Shown: in pieces, positions 36,061-48,993 of the stretch
Numbering within the stretch: position 1 is the first letter of the stretch
How the letters are laid out: each line of letters starts with the position of its first letter
Origin: Apostichopus japonicus
Lineage: Eukaryota > Echinodermata > Holothuroidea > Aspidochirotida > Stichopodidae
Assembly (NCBI RefSeq): GCF_037975245.1
Contig: NC_092567.1
Span: 7,688,714 to 7,752,713 of the forward strand
Length of the DNA stretch: 64,000 nt
Reading direction: 5' to 3'
Program-made: the position numbers and the translations under genes
Notes under the pieces: generated by a model
What the model was told of the DNA's origin: nothing
The model's input: only the letters and a program-made list of their open reading frames with translations
Databases searched by the model: none

Positions 36061-37534
36061 ATCGTTCCTATTGTTATTATTACTCTTTCCATCAGAACTT
36101 GTATATATATCTGTATCTTATAGGATAAGAAACACTCTGATGTAGTAGAGTCAAATTATTTCTTATTTCGAGACGAGTCCGAGACCACTTGGTTCGAGTA
36201 TGATACTCTCGAGTCCGAACAGCCTTTCTATAGAGTATATGAGCAACCCGAACGAAGTCCAGCTAATACATAGAGACACAGCAATGAAGAGCTCACGCGG
36301 TTACTGCCAATACTAGTCTAACAGACACACAGGGGGTATCGGTTACATAAACCCACTCTAAATATTCCTTAATTTACGGACCGTCGCTTCCTGGTCTAAA
36401 TGTTCCTTGCCTAACATTGAACAGAGAGAGTCACTTATTGGAAAACTGATTATGTGCACATATACACACTTCTAATTGAACATACATTGACAGGGTAAAT
36501 TTAGAATAAAAAAATATGTTCAAGGTTTATTATAATTCATCAAATATTTAAATGTTAAAAGATCTATAATCTATGTAATTATTCCACTGTGTCTCTTGTT
36601 GTATACTTTGATCGGACAATTACATTTACCAAACGTTCATAGATATCTTTACACTACTAACAATACGATAGAAACAGACCATCTTAGACGAAGGGGGGGG
36701 GGGGGGTGTAACCAATATGCTGCTTTGTGGGCTAAGCCAGATTTTGCTTTTTTCTGACATTAAATCGATCCAACAACGACGTTCTACTAAACTCTTTACC
36801 ATCCTCGTCATCTTCTCGTTCCATGGTAGCCATCTGATCATCTCAGTGAGAAGTTGGTCATGATAACGTCACTCAGTGTTTGATGACGTCACTCAGTGTT
36901 TCATAACGGGTTTAAAACTAAATATGTCTTTCCTATAAAGCTGATGTTTTATATTAATGTTATTAAAGGCATCGAAGACTCGCCCCAAACAGCGCGCCGC
37001 CATCTTTCAAAAGTTAACTTTCCGTTGCTTGCAAGTGAAGTTTTTTCTTGTCGCTACAAAATGCAGACAGTAATGAAACGTGATACCTTGTTATCTTAGC
37101 TGGACCTGAGATGTCAATCGCTGTATCGTTTGTACACTGTGCTGTGGGTATTGACCGCAGCTGTATGTACTGAATGTACACTAGTGTCTAATAACCGACG
37201 GTAGTAGCTGTGTGCGTACTTTTTAGGATCGATGGTGGTGTCTTATACTTCTGTTACACCTCATTGGAAACTAGATCAGATAACCGGCATTAGATGTTTC
37301 TTTTGCGCGAGTCTTCACACCCTTTAAGTCCGTGCATCTTACATTGACGAGTCTGTCTCCTTTATTGACTTTAGGGTGTTCAATGTAGATGTGTGTTTAC
37401 CTGGCAGGAATAGTTTATTGCGACATTTGTGAAGATATATCATTCTAAATTATATATTTTTTGCCTCGTCATGTTATATTTTCCTGAAATTAAATTTTAA
37501 AATCTCATGAAAATAATATTTCTCTTCCTTTCAG
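36061..37534. other. Intronic DNA with a doubled TGACGTCA-type motif
   Basis: No gene supported. At 36861-36900 a 20-base segment is repeated (GATAACGTCACTCAGTGTTT, then GATGACGTCACTCAGTGTTT). Confidence 0.4.
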
Positions 37535-37570
37535 GCCTGTGACGGTTGGGGTAATCTACCAGGAGAAGAG
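37535..37570 (+). CDS. Micro-exon: ACDGWGNLPGEE
   Basis: A 36-bp exon between CTTCCTTTCAG and GTAAGAGA, phase 0 to phase 0, encoding ACDGWGNLPGEE. Both splice sites are strong. Twelve codons is very short, but the flanking exons require this phase, and one of the two other frames meets a stop. Confidence 0.55.
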
Positions 37571-40500
37571 GTAAGAGAGACATATATTCATGTCCCTGTT
37601 AATTAGTAACGGTAATAGATTCATGTTACTGTTAATTGATGACGTCAATTTAGTAGCAGGCAATAATGTGTTAATTACCGTGGAACAAAGAAATAAGACA
37701 AAAGAGTATTAGACATTTTTCACATCTGGAAGGAAAGATTTATAATTTTCGTGTATCAAACAGGCAATTTAGATAGGCCAGTTACGAGTTTTTGTCTGGT
37801 AATGATGATAGCACTGTTCTCAATGTCAAGTTTAAGTGAGGCCTAAATAATCTTCCTTCAGCAACATGGATAAGGAAATGCTAAACAAAGAAACGGATAG
37901 ACTTTTAAATACTGCAAGTTTTAGTCAGATGTTATGGAGCGTTACAAGCCTCACACAATATTTGAAGATAACTTTTAAATTGACAACCCCCACCCCCACC
38001 CCACCCCCACCGGCAGATGATTAATGTTTAATTTGTTTCACTCTGCTGATGTACATATCATAATTCGTTACCAATTCAAAAAGTATCAAATATATTTATT
38101 AGTAAATTTCTTGTAGTACGGTAACTCATTTGTTCATTAAGTTCTCCGCGAAACAAATGTTCACAGTTTATTGACTGTGAGAGGAACTGACATAATACAT
38201 TAACATCGTTAAATGTCATATGACGATTCAACAGTGTAACCGGTATTCTTTGATATAATACAATCATTATAATCATTCCCTGGGCTCGGGGAGGGGCTGG
38301 GGATGGTTTAGGAGGGTATCCGTTGGGTTATAGAATCATTGTGAAACGAGAGCATACATAAAATTACACAATCACTAACTCGGAGCCAACTGTTGTTATA
38401 TGACATATAAGGAAACTAGTAAACAATGAACGGTTGATGTTTTAGTGACTGAGTGATGACGTCATAACGTAATCCCTTACAGAGTGGATTAAAAGGAGGA
38501 GGGGTGCATCAAGTAAGTTCCAGTTCAGGTCCGTTTATATAAAAGACATGACAGCAACGGTGTAGGTAGCTAACGGCACTATAGTAATTTGAGATGAAGC
38601 TGCGTGCATGATAGTTGATTCTCTTACAACATAAACTTGAAGAAAAAAAAACATTTATTTTGCAATACACTTCCCAAATGTGTGTCAGTTTAATGCCTCA
38701 AGTAAGATTTCGAGATGGTTTACGCTGATTCTAATCTCAAGTAATCGATTATTTATTAGCACATCATGTTATAGTTTTTTTTACAGTGATTTTTATTCTT
38801 TTTATTTTTGTTCTTTTGCAATGTGAAAGCTAATTTCTGAATATTGTACCAAACCTTTCTAATGTAAGTCAAAATGAGCTAGTAATGAATTACAATTATA
38901 CACAGTTTTTTCTCTACATGAAATTTTATTTTGGAAAATAAATAAAAACATTGATCATTAACATGTCGTTGCCTAAACACATTTACAAACAAGTGACACA
39001 TATAACACCAACTAACGAGGTTCCATTTTGCTTTTTAATTGACTTTGTTACATTATATATCCGACTTATCCAGCTAACAAATAATATTGTTATGGGCGTT
39101 TGGTATCATGTCAATGTTTGTTCAGATTGAACATAAAAGCTGATTTCAAGGCACATTTTATCTTTCCTCGTAGGTCTCATTTAAATTATTTCAAATACGA
39201 CGTCAGCGTACACTTGCAGCTAAGGTGATTACTGCTACATAACGCATTGTGTATACGAAATTTTACTAAGGGAAATTGGGTGTTTACTCACCATGCATGC
39301 GACGGATGAGTTGACGTGATGAAGTATTTCTCCTTAAGGCATAAAACTAGCGGCTCGTAGTTCCATTGTTTCAAGGCGGTGGGAGCAAGGGAGGATTTGT
39401 CGGACTAAGTTGTTTAAAACTAGAGTATGTTACCCAAAGTTAGATGAAAAGTTATATTAACACCACCTCATCCCTCTTCATGGACGTCTTTTGTCCACCA
39501 ACTTTCTTCGGCGAAGTTAAGAAGTCACTCATAGTAGAATCGTTGTAATACATCTTCACATATGGGGTCTGTAGAAATATTGGGCCAAACGGTAAGGTGT
39601 AACCATGGAGATACAGGAACAATATTAATAAATTACTTAGATCTATAGCTATTTTTATGGATAAAGGAAGCAAATTGCCCTTGGATGTCGAACATTTAAC
39701 CGTCAAAACTTTAAAAATACTTTCATAAACAGCGGTCAGTTTCACCCTTCAACGTCCGGATTACCTTTCATTTTGAATTATGAAACGCTATACTAATAAT
39801 GTACAGAGAAACTAACAATATAGTAAAAAATAAAAGTAGGTAATTCGTGTTTTACGTGACATTCATTTTAATTAATTATGAGACTCATATGGTTAACGCT
39901 GGATTCACGTTCATTGTACATTGTAAAACCCAACCGGTAGATGAGCTTTCTGAACAAGGGTTATGACAGTCAGGATGACTCAATAATTTTAAAATAAGCG
40001 TTACAACATGATTTACGTAAGTTTTATGCGGAAACGTAGATCAACGTATGAAGATATCGTTGTTTCAACTTGTGATCGTCGAGTATCAAAACATTTCTAC
40101 ATGAAAACGACTGGAAAGAGAAGACTGTGCGTATTTGCAACAAAATTACCGGTAAGTGATCGCTCGCGCGCGTATATCGACTAAGTAGATAACATACGTC
40201 AGGGGCCAGCTTTCCCAAGTCTTGGATGATTTACGGTTCGTATTTAGAATGATTAATGCTCAATACAGTAATGATATTCGCAAAAATTCGACTGAATCTG
40301 AAATATGTTGTTAAAATTAGCCCAAGTCAAAGTTTAAAACTTGCAGCATGAAATTATATGCGTGATTGAATTGGATTAGGAAAGTCACTATTTCAACAGC
40401 CTAGCCTACAAAATTTATAAGCTCCATTTCACGTTGAACGTTGGCTGTGCATTAGGTTAGGCTATAGAGCTTTACAGATAGGCCTAACCATTAACAGTTG

Positions 40501-41185
40501 CGCAGTGTGAGACAAAGGAGTAAAACATTCGGTTCATCAGCATGAGCTCATGTGGTTAATACATGGTACTGATTAGCAAATTTGAATGAGGTATAATTTA
40601 GAGATATGTTTGTTGTGATTGGCAGTGATAGTGGTCATTCTGTACTAGCAAATATACAAACTATTATTGTTGATAAAAACAATGGATGGCTTGTAGTAAA
40701 ATTGCATAAATCTATTTTCAAAGCCACATTGGAGCATACAAAGTGACAGAGACTGAAAACTATGATCAAGTAGTTTGTCCAGGTAATCTTAAAGATTACT
40801 ACCCTCTAACTTCCTACACTATGAGAGAAGCTAAAGTGGTTGTGTTGAAACACTCTGTAGATATACATGAAGAACAATAGGAGTTACACTAAGTTGAGTT
40901 GTCTGTGATAAAGCATGAGCCTTACTAAACGTTGAAAGATGCAGTACTTGGATGACATTTACATGCAAAATTTCTGCTCATGCAAGTAGCCAAGAGTAGA
41001 TGTACAGTAGATCAGCTGCCATACTGCATATTTATGCAGTGCATTTGGTATACTGCAGCTGAATGGGTTGTTGCACTTACTGCTAAAATATTACTATGTG
41101 GTACAGTACTGTAATTCTAAGGGGAGTGTACGAAACGATATAGCCAGCTTCTAACTCACTTACATTGTTCTCTTTTCATGCATAG
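37571..41185. other. Intronic DNA
   Basis: No gene supported. A C-rich run with four blocks (CCCCCACCCCCACCCCACCC, about 37986-38010) could form a G-quadruplex on the minus strand. There is a CGCTCGCGCGCGTATA patch near 40160. Confidence 0.4.
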
Positions 41186-41206
41186 GATTGCTCAGAAATT
41201 GATACT

Positions 41207-42201
41207 ATGTACAAATTGAGGGTAGTGTTGTCACCAAAGGACATTCAGAAGGTGTCCCTTGAGCAACGTCCAGAGTCTGTTGAAAACCTTATGGAAACTT
41301 TGAAAGATAAGTTAAGCCTTGAAGGCAGTTTCACTTTGCAATATGCTGATCCAGACTTTGGCGGTGAGATGGTGAATCTAACTAATGCAAATGATTTACC
41401 AGAGACATGTGCATCTGTCCAAGTGATATACACTGAAATTGCTGAAGATCAGTGCTATCAGAGTAGTACACCCTCACTGTCATCTGTCGGTTCGTTCGGA
41501 AGCTCACATGACACTATGAGTGTTAGTTCAAATGATGACATACAGTCGGTAGAAGCCAAACTGAGACAAGGGTGTTGGCCAGAGGTCTTTCAGGTACCTA
41601 AAGTAGGCCCAGAGCTTGAACTGGTTTTTGAAGATGGTAATAGAAAGTATCTGTCAGAAGGAAAGAAGCACCTTGACTTAAGCAAAGATCACAAAAGTCA
41701 GTTTCTTGATGCGATTGCTACCCGCATTTGGGAGTACAAAGCTTATCCAACACACATGGAATACACTGAAGTAGCAAAAGCAATCATGAGGACCTATCCT
41801 TGTTTGGCTGAAAAGGGAAGTTCCTCTGGCTATGATGAAATGCTTAACAGCATCAAATTTAAGATGGGTAATCTTAGAGCAAAAATGAGAAAGTTGGACT
41901 GCATGGAACTAAACGCTAACTCAAGGAAGCGCTCCTACCCTGGACCGTCTTCATCAAAACACAAAAAACCAAAGAGAGCAGAAATAAATTACTTACCAGA
42001 CATTCCAATTGGAGAAGATGCAACAAGTATGGAGTCTTATTGAGAAAACTTTTGCACAGAAGTTCAAAAGAGAAACAGGGACATGGACAAGATTTAAAAA
42101 ATGATGATAAGGACTGCATACCGTAGACAGGACCTGGTCTTAAATACGCCAGCCGTCAACGAAATGGTAGAAAGATGCCCGCCTTATTTCTTCCCAGTGA
42201 A
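41207..42201 (+). pseudogene. SAMD3-like gene fragment, exon 1, broken
   Basis: The open part (41207-42043) encodes 278 residues. An N-terminal domain of about 80 residues starts MYKLRVVLSPKDIQKVSLEQ and contains SFTLQYADPDFGGEMVNLT. A serine-rich linker follows, then a conserved block with CWPEVFQVPKVGPELELVFE, AIATRIWEYKAYPTHMEYTE and MRTYPCLAEKGSS, and a basic tail. From memory this resembles multicopy animal proteins annotated as sterile-alpha-motif-domain-containing-3-like; I see no SAM domain. Homology seems to continue past the TGA at 42041: same-frame YRRQDLVLNTPAVNEMVER, after a second stop (TAA at 42095). A one-base loss near 42177 then shifts to MPALFLPSE before the donor at 42202. 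So it is a pseudogene or a shortened form. It lies in a long intron of the LRR gene on the same strand. Confidence 0.65.
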
Positions 42202-42773
42202 GTAAGTTCCTTAATTGTTCATTAATTTATTGGGGGTGCTGTCTCCTTCACTAAAATTGGACATTTTGTTTTGTATTTTTCATGATATAGTAGCTGCAGT
42301 GCATAATGTGTAGTAAAAGTAATCACAGTGGGTGATTAGTGTTAGAGATGTTTTATTTCTTATGTATAAAATTTTGGTAAAATACAGAAAAAAAGAGATA
42401 CAAAGTATGTGGTCTGATATGGTGCAGCAGGGTGATCTGATCAGTAATTAGCATTTTAAGCATTTTTTAGCATTAGTAATTAGTGTTTTTTAACCCATGG
42501 ATGTCAGTCACCATTACTTATTTTGTTTGTCACTAATATCTGCACTAAATACCTGTAAAATTAGTTTATAACTGTATATTATATATGGTCTTACCCAGGA
42601 TTCCGATTGGCAGTTGACTACCATCGACAAATGCACTTACAAGTTGCATTTATACTCTCACCTTGGAAATGGCTTTCTATAATATTGCTACCTGGCAAGA
42701 GGGAGCCATCTTCTTTTCATGGGGCAAACTTAACTAAATATTGTTTTCTACATTTCTCATTTTATTCTTTCAG

Positions 42774-42914
42774 TTGAAGGCTGAGTTTTCGAGGTTAAGC
42801 AACCTTGCTCTGGACAGCAGTTTCTTTTCTTCACTAGACCAACACCTTGACAGAATGGTGGAAATATTGTCAACCAGACAAAAGTTTCAGAACTTGTTTC
42901 ACTTTGAGACAGGG
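42774..42914 (+). pseudogene. SAMD3-like gene fragment, exon 2
   Basis: Bounded by TTTATTCTTTCAG and GGG|GTAGGC. It is 141 bp, exactly 47 codons, open in phase 0. It encodes LKAEFSRLSNLALDSSFFSS then LDQHLDRMVEIL and FQNLFHFETG. Joined to the shifted reading at the end of exon 1 it gives MPALFLPSE-LKAEFSRL, the expected continuation of the family block. I do not see later exons. Confidence 0.6.
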
Positions 42915-45345
42915 GTAGGCTATATAACTCATTCTGTAGTGTATGGTATGATCAGATAATACAAGCGCTCATTCATCTATATTCTTGTTTTAGCAATACT
43001 TAAAATACAGTAATTAAGAGTACATACTTTTTATTAGAAATTACCTTGTGACAATTTAGCAGTTACATTTTGCATTGTGTGTACAATATTACATGCAAAA
43101 GTAGCATAAAGGTATGCTGTATTTGCCCCAAATATACCAGAAATTCAAACATGGTTACCTTTGGTAGCATAAAGGTACTGTATGCTGTATTTGCCCCAAA
43201 TATACCAGAAATTCAAATATGGTCACCTTTGGTCAAAATTCTTACACTGTTTTTATTACCACCTTGGAGGAAATTTACTTTAATTTTGGTTTGTTTCATT
43301 TTTGCATTCTACTGTATATGTTAACAACACCATTGGTTTATTTGATCCATCGTAAGTACAAATTGTGTCCTGGATATAGATTCAAGAAAAAGGGACTGCT
43401 GAATATTTTTGCTAATTGACAGCTTAAACAATAATATTCTTTAGTTAAAGAAGTTAATATATTGCTGTTTTAGTGTAATTTATCAACAAAAAATAAACCG
43501 TCAGGCTACTTAAATAACCCTCTTAACAATTTGAAACCATGCCTGTGGCATTACATTCCATTATAAACATTCATAGTTATCATGCATCTGAAGTGTTTAA
43601 ATAGTTCATGTGGTGTCCAGAGAGATATTGCAAACTCCATTTGACTGGTAATTATCTTGTTTCTTGGTAAATCTTGAAAATGTGTTGAAACAAATTGTAA
43701 TATGGAACAGGATGCCATGGGAAATTGTTTCTCTGCTTTTACATTTCAACTTATGAAGAATTGTTGATTGGGTGAATAGGCACTAATAATAATCATTGTA
43801 ATAATCAAAGAGCGAAACAAAGTTAATTTTATGATATACCGATGTTTTCTTCAGGCAGAGAAATGATATAATAGCCCACACCTCTAGTGAGTTGGAAGGG
43901 TCCAAAAATGTCTGAAAAAAATTCTATCAGGCTTAAACTCTAGTTTACATTTTCATTTTTATTCAGAGCCATTGTTTGTCAAATAATCACTTTGTACTTG
44001 CTTAGTTATGGAGAATTTCTAACAGCTTGCTTGCATCAATGTGATTGGTATCATAGTATATGTTTCAGAAATAATTTGCAAAATTTGAACTTACAAACAT
44101 GTTCATCCTAAACAAAGCCCAATGAGGGATGTACTGTGAAATCATTTACAGGAAGTCAGTATTAATATTATATATACTGATAAAGGAAAATGCATCAGAT
44201 ATCTGTGTTGTGATGAAACTATTCAAATCACAGTAATACAAGTGTTTGAAGGATCCAAAAACTGGCAAAAGACAGGGATTGACAATGGAATTCTTTCAAA
44301 GTATTTTGTGTTCCAAATGGGTAAAAATAAAGTGCTTTGCTGTAAAGATCTATAAACAAACATTTTTCATGATGACTTTACTTTGCATGCAGGTTTTCAT
44401 GAGTAAAGACTGTTGTGCTTCCTCTCAGATTATTAAAAGAGTTTTACAGAGTTGCTTTATCTTATGATTAAAATGTAAGTTTTTGAGTACAAAGGACCAA
44501 ACGGGGGCTATTTGCTGAACCCTGGCTTGATTTCATATACCCCTTTCTAGGATGAAAGGTTGTATGTGATTCCCCAAACATATCCCTAGCTTTCATGGGA
44601 GCTAGTTTCATGGTAATTTCTAATATAAGGGATCAAAATATCCTGAAAAGAAATTTTTCATATCATTGAAAAGATGAAGTTCCTTTTTGATGCTTGGTTT
44701 TCACAATTGAACAATGCTCATATCCATCATAACTAGTCTTTTTCATGAAACAGGTGCAAGAACAATTGGTGGCATCACTATAGCTTTGCTAATGACAACT
44801 TTAAGTGCATTCCTTTAGTTAATGAAACATTGCTGTTTTGAGCATCGTTGCCTAGTTGCCTATTTACATGATGATGTAATTATGATTCACCTATAAAACT
44901 ATTTGCCACAAAATTAAAAGTCTTTAGCTAAAACAATCATATTGTAAATGGCTGAGAGGAGTGGTTACTTCTTTCTTCTTGGCTTTTAACAACATTGGTT
45001 ATTTCCAGCAGCCATAACATATTAATTTTACTTCTGTATTTCATACCAAAGAACACATGCACTTGAAATTGGTATTTACTATCTCTAATGAATCATGGAA
45101 ATGAATGATTGTAGCAGGCATGTACCCATGCTCCATGTTCTTCTGTGTCTCATTATTGATACATTTTGGCGTTGTTTCCACCGATAAAAGTATTAGGCAC
45201 TTTTATGCGTTTGATTATTTCTTCTATTTCCTTGTTAAAGTACATTGTTACTGACTTCAGAGGTTGAAAATAAAGTTGTGTTGTTAACTTACCAATATAT
45301 AGTTTTCTTTACTAAAATTGTCTGTTGTCATAACTCAATTAAATT
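42915..45345. other. Intronic DNA after the SAMD3-like fragment
   Basis: No further exon of the SAMD3-like family can be recognised. It includes a tandem duplication at 43101-43231, listed separately. Confidence 0.4.
43101..43231 (+). repeat. Two-copy tandem duplication (63 and 68 bp)
   Basis: GTAGCATAAAGGTA...GCTGTATTTGCCCCAAATAT, then CCAGAAATTCAAA, occurs twice in tandem (43101-43163 and 43164-43231). The second copy has 5 extra bases. The copies are nearly identical, so the duplication is recent. Confidence 0.9.
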
Positions 45346-45700
45346 GAGGTAACCCGCTGCCTAGAATATGCCAAGTAGCGTCAACTTAAATATTCAAAGT
45401 TAACTCTGGAGATAATGGAAAGTGGGAAAAACTTGAATTGGTCTTGTCAGTTTAACGAGGAAAGGCTATGCTGTATCAGCTCTAATGTTTTAGTTACCAT
45501 AACTTGCCCAGCTTTTTCTCAAAAACAGATAAAGATTAAATTTGTTGGACTTTGCTGATATCTGTTGCCACAACTGATGAACATGAAGTGTAACAAAGTA
45601 AAACCAGTGAGTTGGTTGTAACCACTACTGTCAAGTCTTACTTATGGAGTTTCTGGGTTAGTAGAGTGAACTTAAAAAAGTTAAGGCAGCGGGTTACCTC
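45346..45700. mobile_element. Inverted-repeat element (possible MITE)
   Basis: A 16-bp perfect inverted repeat, GAGGTAACCCGCTGCC at 45346-45361 and its complement at 45685-45700, encloses about 320 bp of non-coding sequence. Weak similarity may extend the repeats outward. I cannot find a convincing target duplication, so the superfamily is unknown. Confidence 0.55.
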
Positions 45701-47918
45701 GACTTTTTCAAGTTGTCTTGACGTGTTGGGTTTTACAGTGTAAAGTCAAAACAATAGAGCGAAAAATGAGCATATAAAACATATATATGTCAATAATTTG
45801 CATCACGTGACACCAAACGTGTTTACAGTGTGTATTGTCTACAATGTGTTACAGCTCCCAAGTATATTGATATCTCGTTCATCGTTCCGGATTTGTAAGA
45901 AAGTAATCTGGCTTTCAATTTCTTGTTTTGACAGGGTTTTCATTTTGATCCTCTTTGTCCAAGCAAAACAAATCGTTGTCTCTTCTTTACTCGCTATAAC
46001 TATCTTTTCAATTTCTCCCATCTATCCAATCTCTCTCATCTCTCTCTCTCTCTCAAAAAAAAAATAACGAGATCATGTCTAACTGTTACTATAGCCCTAC
46101 TACTAGCAAACTAACAGGTTTCCAGACTATGGTAATATATTGTAATCAGAGATGCCCGGATGCTTCGGGAAAGGTACAGGAGTCTATTATGTTCGCGAAT
46201 TATTTTTCGGAACAGTGATTTTCTATCACTATAGTTGTGTTTATTTTCGCATTGGGGTCCCGGGATGCATCAAATACTTTTAAAACTTAATATCATTAGT
46301 TTTTTACGGCTTCGTAGGCAATATATCTCCGGGTCCAACAAGACTACTGACCATGTGTATTAAGCGAGCTCTTGAACGTGGGAACAATCACAGGGTAGCG
46401 CTTTCAGCACCCCTGAACATCGGTCTGAGTCCCCCCTGCCCCCCTCCCTCTCCCTTCCCCTTCCACCGCTCATCTCTAACATGGTGTTATTGGGACGGTT
46501 ATTTATACTGGTTGATTAAATTATCGTTTTGGAAAATAAAGTAACGCCAGCAAGAAAGACTCTGTCTTTCGCATTTAACACTTAAACTGTTAATAGTCGT
46601 TCGCACTATAATATGCATTATTATTATTATGCATAATTAACCTCTTTACTGTTAATAGCTTTCCACTGAAGATAAACTATGCTAATGATAACACAAGTTC
46701 CGTCAAAACAAAACATAAAGCAGAACCCAGTCTAGCATCGTCTAGAGAACCAACTAAAATAACTATCCGTTTAGATGTCAATAATGATCAATTCAGGGAA
46801 TTTCCTTTTAAAGGTACTACAGTATGAACGTCAGATAGTGACACGGCCTATCCAACAGTTTACTTAACTTTTACACGAAATGTTACGATTGGCTTCAAAT
46901 TTCTAGAGGAAGAAGGGAGAGGGGTTGGTCCAGCTGGAAATATATAAACCACATTTATTCTTCAAACTTGTTACTATCAGAAATGGGGTACACTGGCAAT
47001 TTTAACCAGCTCCTGAACTCTCACCTTTGTATTGCATAATAACGTGAGCCAATGTCCAATTTGATTTGGCTCCTACATTTATGAATTCTTATGAAAAGCA
47101 CACGATGAGAGCTGAGTGACCTGGATATGGATCGGTAACGATTACATTAATGTTTGAAGGAATTGTCGAACTTTCATAACGAAGAGAATTTTAAACTTTG
47201 CAACTTAATTGAAAATGGCTACTCAGCTAGACGGGATCAGCTTATAAACAGGACGGAACATTTCCCTGCATCGCTTCAATGTAAGATAATACATTGGGTT
47301 GCATCGATTGATTTATCGTGATATCAAGGTGAAATCCCCCGAGTAGATCATTTGATGGTTACCGGCAGGGAAGAGGATGGGGTGCGGAGATAAGTGAACT
47401 GATTCTTGTACAGTAATCCAGTTTTACACAGAAATCACTTTTATATATAGGGAGAGGTATATCCTTGTGCTATGAGTCAATATGGGTTGACATATGTTAT
47501 TCATTTTGTTATTTACATACTTATTTGGAATATTTCAAGCAAACAGTAGAACATTTTTATAGATTTCAATCTTCACAAATCCTTTCGAGCATGGAATCAG
47601 AGCGACCACATCATAGGTGACCATGGTTTTATGGATTAAGCCTTCATGTGTATATCATGTTCAGTACTACAATATTCGCAAGATGTACTCGTTAGGAATC
47701 CCTAAGATAATAACTGAAATAATAATAATGAACAGGACAACAATTTCCAAGACATTTGAAGCATGCACATTTTAATGTAACATGATTCGATTTATCTGAA
47801 ATAACACTCTTAATATGGATGTATATGATGATTTACAACATTTAACTATATACTGTATTGTCTTTGTGTCTTTGTTTTCTTATACATATTCATTACTTAT
47901 ATTTTTCCTCTTGTTTAG
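45701..47918. other. Intronic DNA with a short TC microsatellite
   Basis: No gene supported. A TCTCTCTC run followed by ten A lies at about 46038-46064. The stretch ends in a pyrimidine-rich tract and the acceptor TTGTTTAG at 47918. Confidence 0.4.
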
Positions 47919-47983
47919 GGATTCCATGACAAGAGTTATCAGTCGAGCTTGACGAACTTCAACCAGGCAAGGCACACGTCACT
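47919..47983 (+). CDS. Exon: penultimate exon of the LRR gene
   Basis: A 65-bp exon between CCTCTTGTTTAG and CACT|GTAAGT. Only phase 0 is open; the other two frames contain stops. It encodes GFHDKSYQSSLTNFNQ then ARHTS and leaves in phase 2. This constraint fixes the frame of the two preceding small exons. Confidence 0.65.
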
Positions 47984-48441
47984 GTAAGTCAATACAGCTG
48001 AATACTCTCTACCTTAGTATTTAACATTGTATTTGTTAACAGTGATTGTCTGCTATCTTTAGTTGTACAATCTTAATATATTAATATTAATCTCTATCAA
48101 TAACCATAATTTGTATTCCTATATCTGTGATTATCTAATTTTATCTGGCCAATAACTACAATTGGTTTTACTGTATATTTCATTAACAAAGCTGATCCCT
48201 TGTAATAAGTTACTTCCATTATTAACAAAAACATCGTTCGCTTGTTTCCCGTGTTGCGGTGTTTTGTTTAGCCGGTGAGTTAAATTACTTATTGGCTCGT
48301 GGTATTGTTGGCGCTTTTTCCGGGAGGAGGAGTATGCTTAGGTATCACTTCCCCATTATTCTACTAATAAGTATACTTTTTGACCAATTATTATGATACC
48401 AATATAACCTGCTATATATCATTTTTATCTTTATTTTACAG

Positions 48442-48529
48442 CTCAATGCAAACTGCATGTTCATCTGGCGATGCCAATTATCAGCAGGACTATGACGTCA
48501 TTCACTCAATTCTCAAATTGATGCAGTAA
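48442..48529 (+). CDS. Terminal exon of the LRR gene, with stop
   Basis: The acceptor is TTTATTTTACAG. Entered in phase 2 it reads SMQTACSSGDANYQQDYD then VIHSILKLMQ and stops at TAA (48527-48529). The intron before it is only 458 bp, in contrast to the 7-10 kb introns upstream. A TGACGTCA palindrome lies inside the coding sequence (48493-48500). Confidence 0.65.
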
Positions 48530-48987
48530 TTTTAGTGAGAAAGAATCTAATTAAGATTTTAGTTTCAATCTGTTAATATCTCCCAAATACTACAAACAGC
48601 GCCAGATAGAGCTCCAGTATAATACACATGCAATTAGTCTAGTATGATTGTAACGTCATCAAATGCCTATATTCTCAAGACAACGGCATGGTGACTTGAT
48701 GAAGACTGTAACTTTTACATTCATTGTGAATGGATCTTGTAGAGAGGTTAGGTTGTACAATCATATTAATAATTCCATTTACAATAATGCAGTGAAATCG
48801 GAAAGAGTTCTGTTTAACTTACATTTGTTTTAATGGATAACTCAAGGCGGAATTTCATTCTTTAATTGTTATAATCCAAAAAAGGAGTGTTGTTTATGTT
48901 TCTTCAACTTTCCTGGTTTGGTAAGATAAATGTCTGGAATACTCCTTTAATGCTAAATTGATGATGACGTCAGCCTCTCAGTACAGG

Positions 48988-48993
48988 AATAAA
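48988..48993 (+). terminator. Candidate polyadenylation signal
   Basis: AATAAA about 460 bases after the stop codon of the LRR gene. It is the first canonical signal I see downstream, but such hexamers are common in AT-rich DNA. Confidence 0.35.

Larger units (their letters stand above)
12633..48529 (+). other. LRR-protein gene, 3' part (six phase-consistent exons)
   Basis: The proposed transcript joins 12633-12841, 19941-20020, 27071-27123, 37535-37570, 47919-47983 and 48442-48529. Junction phases are 2, 1, 0, 0 and 2, and each is satisfied without a stop codon. The coding part is about 177 residues: one LRR-rich exon, then a non-repeat tail ending HSILKLMQ. I infer a C-terminal LRR region of a receptor of the NLR or related type, because the LTNEELAAILSYSSQCTSLKEL segment has the look of such repeats. 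No NACHT, TIR, death or kinase domain is visible, and the 5' exons are missing. Introns of about 7.1, 7.1, 10.4, 10.3 and 0.5 kb host most of the mobile elements. It could also be the remnant of a broken paralogue. The individual exons are listed separately. Confidence 0.55.
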
